The notes beneath the pieces were generated by a model that saw only the letters and a list, made by a program, of their open reading frames with translations, did not search any database and had not been told where the DNA came from. From assembly GCA_937892915.1 (NCBI GenBank), contig CALBIC010000077.1:1-35360 (forward strand): a stretch of DNA of 35,360 nucleotides. Direction: 5' to 3'. This document shows, one piece after another, positions 32,370 to 35,360 of this stretch. The number at the start of each line of letters is the position of its first letter. Positions within the stretch are counted from its first letter, which is position 1. The position numbers and the translations under genes are program-made. This DNA comes from UBA5972 sp002430125. Its GTDB lineage: Bacteria > Pseudomonadota > Alphaproteobacteria > Rhodobacterales > Rhodobacteraceae.

Positions 32370-32801
32370 TTAATCCACACGGGCGGCTTGAAGATACAGA
32401 TGAATTGCAGGTGCCAGATTGGTCAAGTCGCCGCCGTTTATCAAATCAATTCTGACACCCAATATCGTGATCGTCTGTCGGTCAGGCAACCGTTGGGTGG
32501 CTGGCCTGCCCAGATCGACAACAAGTCGCACAATGGCGGGCCCGGGATAGGGGCTGGGTAAAATGCCAATGCCGCGCGCTTCGATAAGACCCTCAAGGTT
32601 TGTTGGTGCAGATGCAATCAAGCAGCCGTCGTGGCAGTTCACGGTGGTGCGATCATCGGCGACCAGTAGCAAACCACGCGAAATCAGATCAAGCGCCAGC
32701 GCAGATTTTCCACTGCCAGATGGGCCGGTGATCAGTACGGCCTTGCCCCCGACCGCAACCGTACTGGCGTGCAAAATCGTACTGTCGGCATTTGGTGTCA
32801 C
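32370..32801 (-). CDS. hprK: HPr kinase/phosphorylase, short form
   Basis: At 143 residues this is about half the length of Firmicute HprK. It holds only the C-terminal catalytic P-loop domain: Walker A GPSGSGKS (26-33), VADD at 47-50 and the signature LIEARGIGILP (72-82). The N-terminal HprK domain is absent, as is usual in alphaproteobacteria. It phosphorylates HPr on S46. The start is GTG 32801, overlapping the chvG stop by four bases (GTGA). Confidence 0.9.
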   Translation of the reverse strand: MTPNADSTILHASTVAVGGKAVLITGPSGSGKSALALDLISRGLLLVADDRTTVNCHDGCLIASAPTNLEGLIEARGIGILPSPYPGPAIVRLVVDLGRPATQRLPDRQTITILGVRIDLINGGDLTNLAPAIHLYLQAARVD

Positions 32802-34528
32802 ACCGGCAGACCGACCACAAATCGCGCCCCAAGTGGTTCTGAGGTCACGTCAGCCTCGGTTGGGCGGATGTTTTCGGCCCAGATCACGCCGCCATGTGCT
32901 TCGACGATCTGGCGGGAAATTGCCAGGCCAAGGCCGGAATGGTTGCCAAAGTCACTGGCGGGGCGTTCGGAATAAAACCGGCTGAAAATCTTGGCAAGTG
33001 CTTGTTCCGGAATGCCGGGGCCGGTGTCTTCGACCACAACCAAAACCCGGTTTTCACGCCGCCTTGTCCAAATGCGAACTGCGTCACCATCTTCGCAGAA
33101 GGACATCGCATTGGTCAGCAGATTGACAAAAACCTGAGCCAGCCGCGCTTCAAGCCCGCGCAGGATGATCGGTTCGGGTGGCATGTCAGAAATCAGCTCG
33201 ATGCCTTTATCCTGGGCCTCGATCCGGTTGAAACTGATGAGGTTTTCAAGAAGATTAACCAGATCAAAGGCTTCCATTTCTTCCTTGACCAATTCGCTGT
33301 CCAGACGCGAGGCGTTGGAAATATCTGACACCAGCCGGTCAAGGCGGCGCACGTCATGTTCGATCACTTGCAATAAACGCTCGCGCTGAACATCATTTCG
33401 GGCGACCCGCATGGTATCAACGGCCGAACGTAACGAGGATAGCGGGTTCTTGATTTCATGCGCCACGTCGGCCGCAAATTGTTCATTCGCATCAATCCGG
33501 TCGTACAGGGCGGCGATCATTCCACGCAGCGCCCCTGACAGGCGCCCGATCTCGTCTGGTCTGGCGGTCATATCCGGAATGCGGATGCGACCCGGGCTCA
33601 TTTTACGGGCGTTCTTGGCTTTGCCAAATTCAGCGGCCATCGCAAGGTCACGCAGCGGATTGGCGATTGTGCTGGCCAAAACCAGTGACAATCCGATGGA
33701 TACCAAAAGGGCGACGACGAACATTTGCAGTACCTGTTCGCGTTCGGTCCGCAAGATGTCATTGATGTCGCCGGATATTGTCGTCAGAACCAAGACTCCG
33801 ATCACTTGACCGTCGCGGGAAATCGGGGTGGCGACGGAAAACACTAAATCGCCCTGGCTGTCAGTGAACGTGGTGCCTTTGGTGTTGCCCGCAAGGCCGT
33901 GTGCCGCCATTTGTTCGGCCAACTCGCGGGTGGTTTTGTCGACGACTTGTTGGGTGTCCCCGGAAAACAAGGTGGCGACCCATTCCCATGTGCTGTTCAG
34001 AAACCCGGTTATGAAATTGCTGTTGGACTTTCGTGTGCGCGCCGGAAGTTTAATGCTGGAAGCTTGAGAACTGCCCAGCGAACTGGCGACTATCTTTTGG
34101 CCGGCATCGAAGATGAACACTTCGACGTGTTTGGACAGTTCAAGTCGCCTTAATGTTTCATCAGGCGAGATGCCGTCACCTGCTGCCATGTTAACCGGTC
34201 CGGTTTTCGGCAACTCGGCCTCAAACACTTTGGCCATTAAACGGGCTTCGCTTAGAAGGGTGTTTTCGCGTTGCACAACCAGCCCGTCACGCGATTGGCT
34301 TAGGTATAATACGCCGCCGACCAGCACGACAAGCGCCAGCAGATTAAACGTGATGATCTTGCGCGCCAGAGGAGAAGAGTTCAGCGCGATCCAGTTGCGT
34401 GGACCACGCGGGGCGTCTTCAAACGTGAATTCGCCCCGTTCATCTTTTTCCCAGTCTTCTCCGAGGATGATATCATCCTCGTCATCCCGGTCAGTTTTCT
34501 GCGCGCCGATTTCCGACACTAGATTCAT
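32798..34528 (-). CDS. chvG: sensor histidine kinase ChvG
   Basis: The 576-residue kinase has an acidic N-terminal cytoplasmic extension (1-50), a membrane segment at 58-77 and a periplasmic sensor region (about 78-264). A second membrane segment (266-288) precedes the HAMP domain. HisKA carries H357 in DVAHEIKNPLSSLRS. The HATPase domain shows the N box (around N469 and N473), DTGPGIP (501-507) and SGLGLAIS (531-538). ChvG/ExoS senses acid or envelope conditions and phosphorylates ChvI. Its frame overlaps both chvI (four bases) and hprK (four bases). Confidence 0.95.
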   Translation of the reverse strand: MNLVSEIGAQKTDRDDEDDIILGEDWEKDERGEFTFEDAPRGPRNWIALNSSPLARKIITFNLLALVVLVGGVLYLSQSRDGLVVQRENTLLSEARLMAKVFEAELPKTGPVNMAAGDGISPDETLRRLELSKHVEVFIFDAGQKIVASSLGSSQASSIKLPARTRKSNSNFITGFLNSTWEWVATLFSGDTQQVVDKTTRELAEQMAAHGLAGNTKGTTFTDSQGDLVFSVATPISRDGQVIGVLVLTTISGDINDILRTEREQVLQMFVVALLVSIGLSLVLASTIANPLRDLAMAAEFGKAKNARKMSPGRIRIPDMTARPDEIGRLSGALRGMIAALYDRIDANEQFAADVAHEIKNPLSSLRSAVDTMRVARNDVQRERLLQVIEHDVRRLDRLVSDISNASRLDSELVKEEMEAFDLVNLLENLISFNRIEAQDKGIELISDMPPEPIILRGLEARLAQVFVNLLTNAMSFCEDGDAVRIWTRRRENRVLVVVEDTGPGIPEQALAKIFSRFYSERPASDFGNHSGLGLAISRQIVEAHGGVIWAENIRPTEADVTSEPLGARFVVGLPV

Positions 34529-35226
34529 GCCTCGGTGTACCTGTATCCGATACCATAAAGGGTTTCGATTGATGCGAAATCATCATCAGCCGTACGCATT
34601 TTCTTGCGCAGGCGTTTGATATGGCTGTCGATAGTGCGGTCATCCACATAAACCTGATCGTCATAGGCCACATCCATCAGCTGATCGCGGCTTTTTACAA
34701 AGCCGGGGCGGGTGGCAAGCGCCTGTAACAACAGAAATTCGGTGACGGTCAGGCTGACGCTTTTGCCCTTCCAGGAAACCGAATGGCGCAGTGGATCCAT
34801 TTTCAGGGATCCGCGTTCAATCAATTTGCTTTCAGCCGGATCATCACCGGAGTCAGAAGCAATCGCTTCCTGACGGCGCAGAATGGCGCGAATGCGTTCG
34901 ACCAGCAGTCGCTGCGAAAACGGTTTGCGGACGTAATCGTCAGCCCCCATGCGCAGGCCCAAAACCTCGTCAATTTCATCGTCTTTTGAGGTGAGGAAAA
35001 TGACCGGCATATCGGTCTTCTGGCGAAGCCGGCTGAGCAGGTCCATCCCGTCCATGCGCGGCATCTTAATGTCGAGCACCGCGATGTCCGGCAATTTGAT
35101 GTTGAAGGCGTCCAACGCGGACTGACCGTCGTTAAAAGTTACGACATCGTAACCTTCTGCTTCCAATGTCATTGACACAGATGTCAAAATATTCCTGTCG
35201 TCATCAACTAAAGCGATCGTTGACAT
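34525..35226 (-). CDS. chvI: response regulator ChvI
   Basis: The 233-residue OmpR-type regulator has a receiver domain with D8/D9, phospho-acceptor D52 (VLDIKMPRMDG), T79 and K101, and a winged-helix DNA-binding domain ending in YGIGYRY. In relatives it controls envelope, exopolysaccharide, acid-response and carbon genes. It is the first gene of the unit chvI-chvG-hprK-rapZ-EIIA-HPr; the promoter should lie within the 134 bases to the right edge. Confidence 0.96.
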   Translation of the reverse strand: MSTIALVDDDRNILTSVSMTLEAEGYDVVTFNDGQSALDAFNIKLPDIAVLDIKMPRMDGMDLLSRLRQKTDMPVIFLTSKDDEIDEVLGLRMGADDYVRKPFSQRLLVERIRAILRRQEAIASDSGDDPAESKLIERGSLKMDPLRHSVSWKGKSVSLTVTEFLLLQALATRPGFVKSRDQLMDVAYDDQVYVDDRTIDSHIKRLRKKMRTADDDFASIETLYGIGYRYTEA

Positions 35227-35353
35227 GTCGCGTGCCCCTTTGCTGCCCGTTTATTTTTTCAGGCATTTTCCGCTTTCTGCGCCATAGAATCAACCGATAA
35301 GTTTCTGTTGGCCTATCTTCGCAGCCACAAGCAGAGAACTATTTAGATAACAT

Positions 35354-35360
35354 ATGACTA
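35354..35360 (+). CDS. possible first codons of a divergent gene (pckA predicted)
   Basis: An ATG at 35354 followed by ACT ends the window. In many alphaproteobacteria the gene diverging from chvI is pckA (PEP carboxykinase), whose product often begins MT. Only two codons are visible, so this is a prediction from gene order. Confidence 0.25.

Overview
The window looks like a chromosomal segment of an alphaproteobacterium of the order Rhodobacterales (Roseobacter-like). The evidence is the right-hand block HPr / EIIA(Man) / RapZ / short HprK / ChvG / ChvI, a malyl-CoA lyase very close to Rhodobacter Mcl1, a TIGR02302-type giant membrane protein, a DUF6473 protein, and the order moaE-moaD-pgsA-uvrC. 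Most of the sequence is moderately GC-rich with closely packed genes. I see no rRNA or tRNA gene, CRISPR array or intact insertion sequence.

Layout, left to right. (1) 1-900: an AT-rich patch with the possible tail of a gene cut by the window edge and a DUF2971 gene, which looks acquired. (2) 975-7347: a TlpA-type thioredoxin diverging from argH, then a tightly packed + strand run of argH, a 38-residue LptM/LppL-like lipoprotein, a DUF2834 membrane protein, lysA and the TIGR02302 protein. (3) 7492-11564: a zinc-ribbon membrane protein diverging from ftsE-ftsX-plsC-like acyltransferase-PPOX flavoprotein. (4) 11897-14819: a THUMP RNA methyltransferase, a gene remnant, accA, and an orphan GyrI-like protein. 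(5) 14904-19522: mcl1, a PatB/MalY C-S lyase, then def / degenerate def-like gene / fmt, and a small GlsB/YeaQ-type membrane protein. (6) 19613-22913 (minus): uvrC, pgsA, moaD, moaE, followed by a 311-base AT-rich spacer with a DnaA-box-like site. (7) 23225-25983 (minus): an S49 peptidase, a zinc-binding mini membrane protein, a CaCA antiporter and a pteridine-reductase-type SDR. (8) 26239-29862: etfB-etfA, a strong bidirectional terminator, a DUF6473 gene, and a 3-hydroxybutyryl-CoA dehydrogenase. (9) 29891-35226 (minus): chvI-chvG-hprK-rapZ-EIIA-HPr-acyltransferase. The last bases may be the first codons of pckA.

How the genes work together. Several sets serve the cell envelope: ftsEX, two acyltransferases, pgsA, the LptM-like lipoprotein, lysA (diaminopimelate and lysine), TIGR02302 and ChvGI. 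Another set handles acyl-CoA and acetyl-CoA flux: accA, Mcl1, ETF and HbdA. The def pair and fmt handle formyl-methionine at protein N-termini. The regulatory phosphotransfer block (HPr, EIIA, HprK, RapZ) is joined to the ChvG/ChvI two-component system by overlapping reading frames. It has no sugar permease in the window and so looks like a purely regulatory PTS.

The most unusual observations are a peptide-deformylase paralogue that has lost both the metal-ligand cysteine and the catalytic glutamate, the tiny lipoprotein between argH and lysA, a coding-like remnant with no usable start codon downstream of accA, and an SDR gene whose active site matches pteridine reductases rather than ordinary SDRs.
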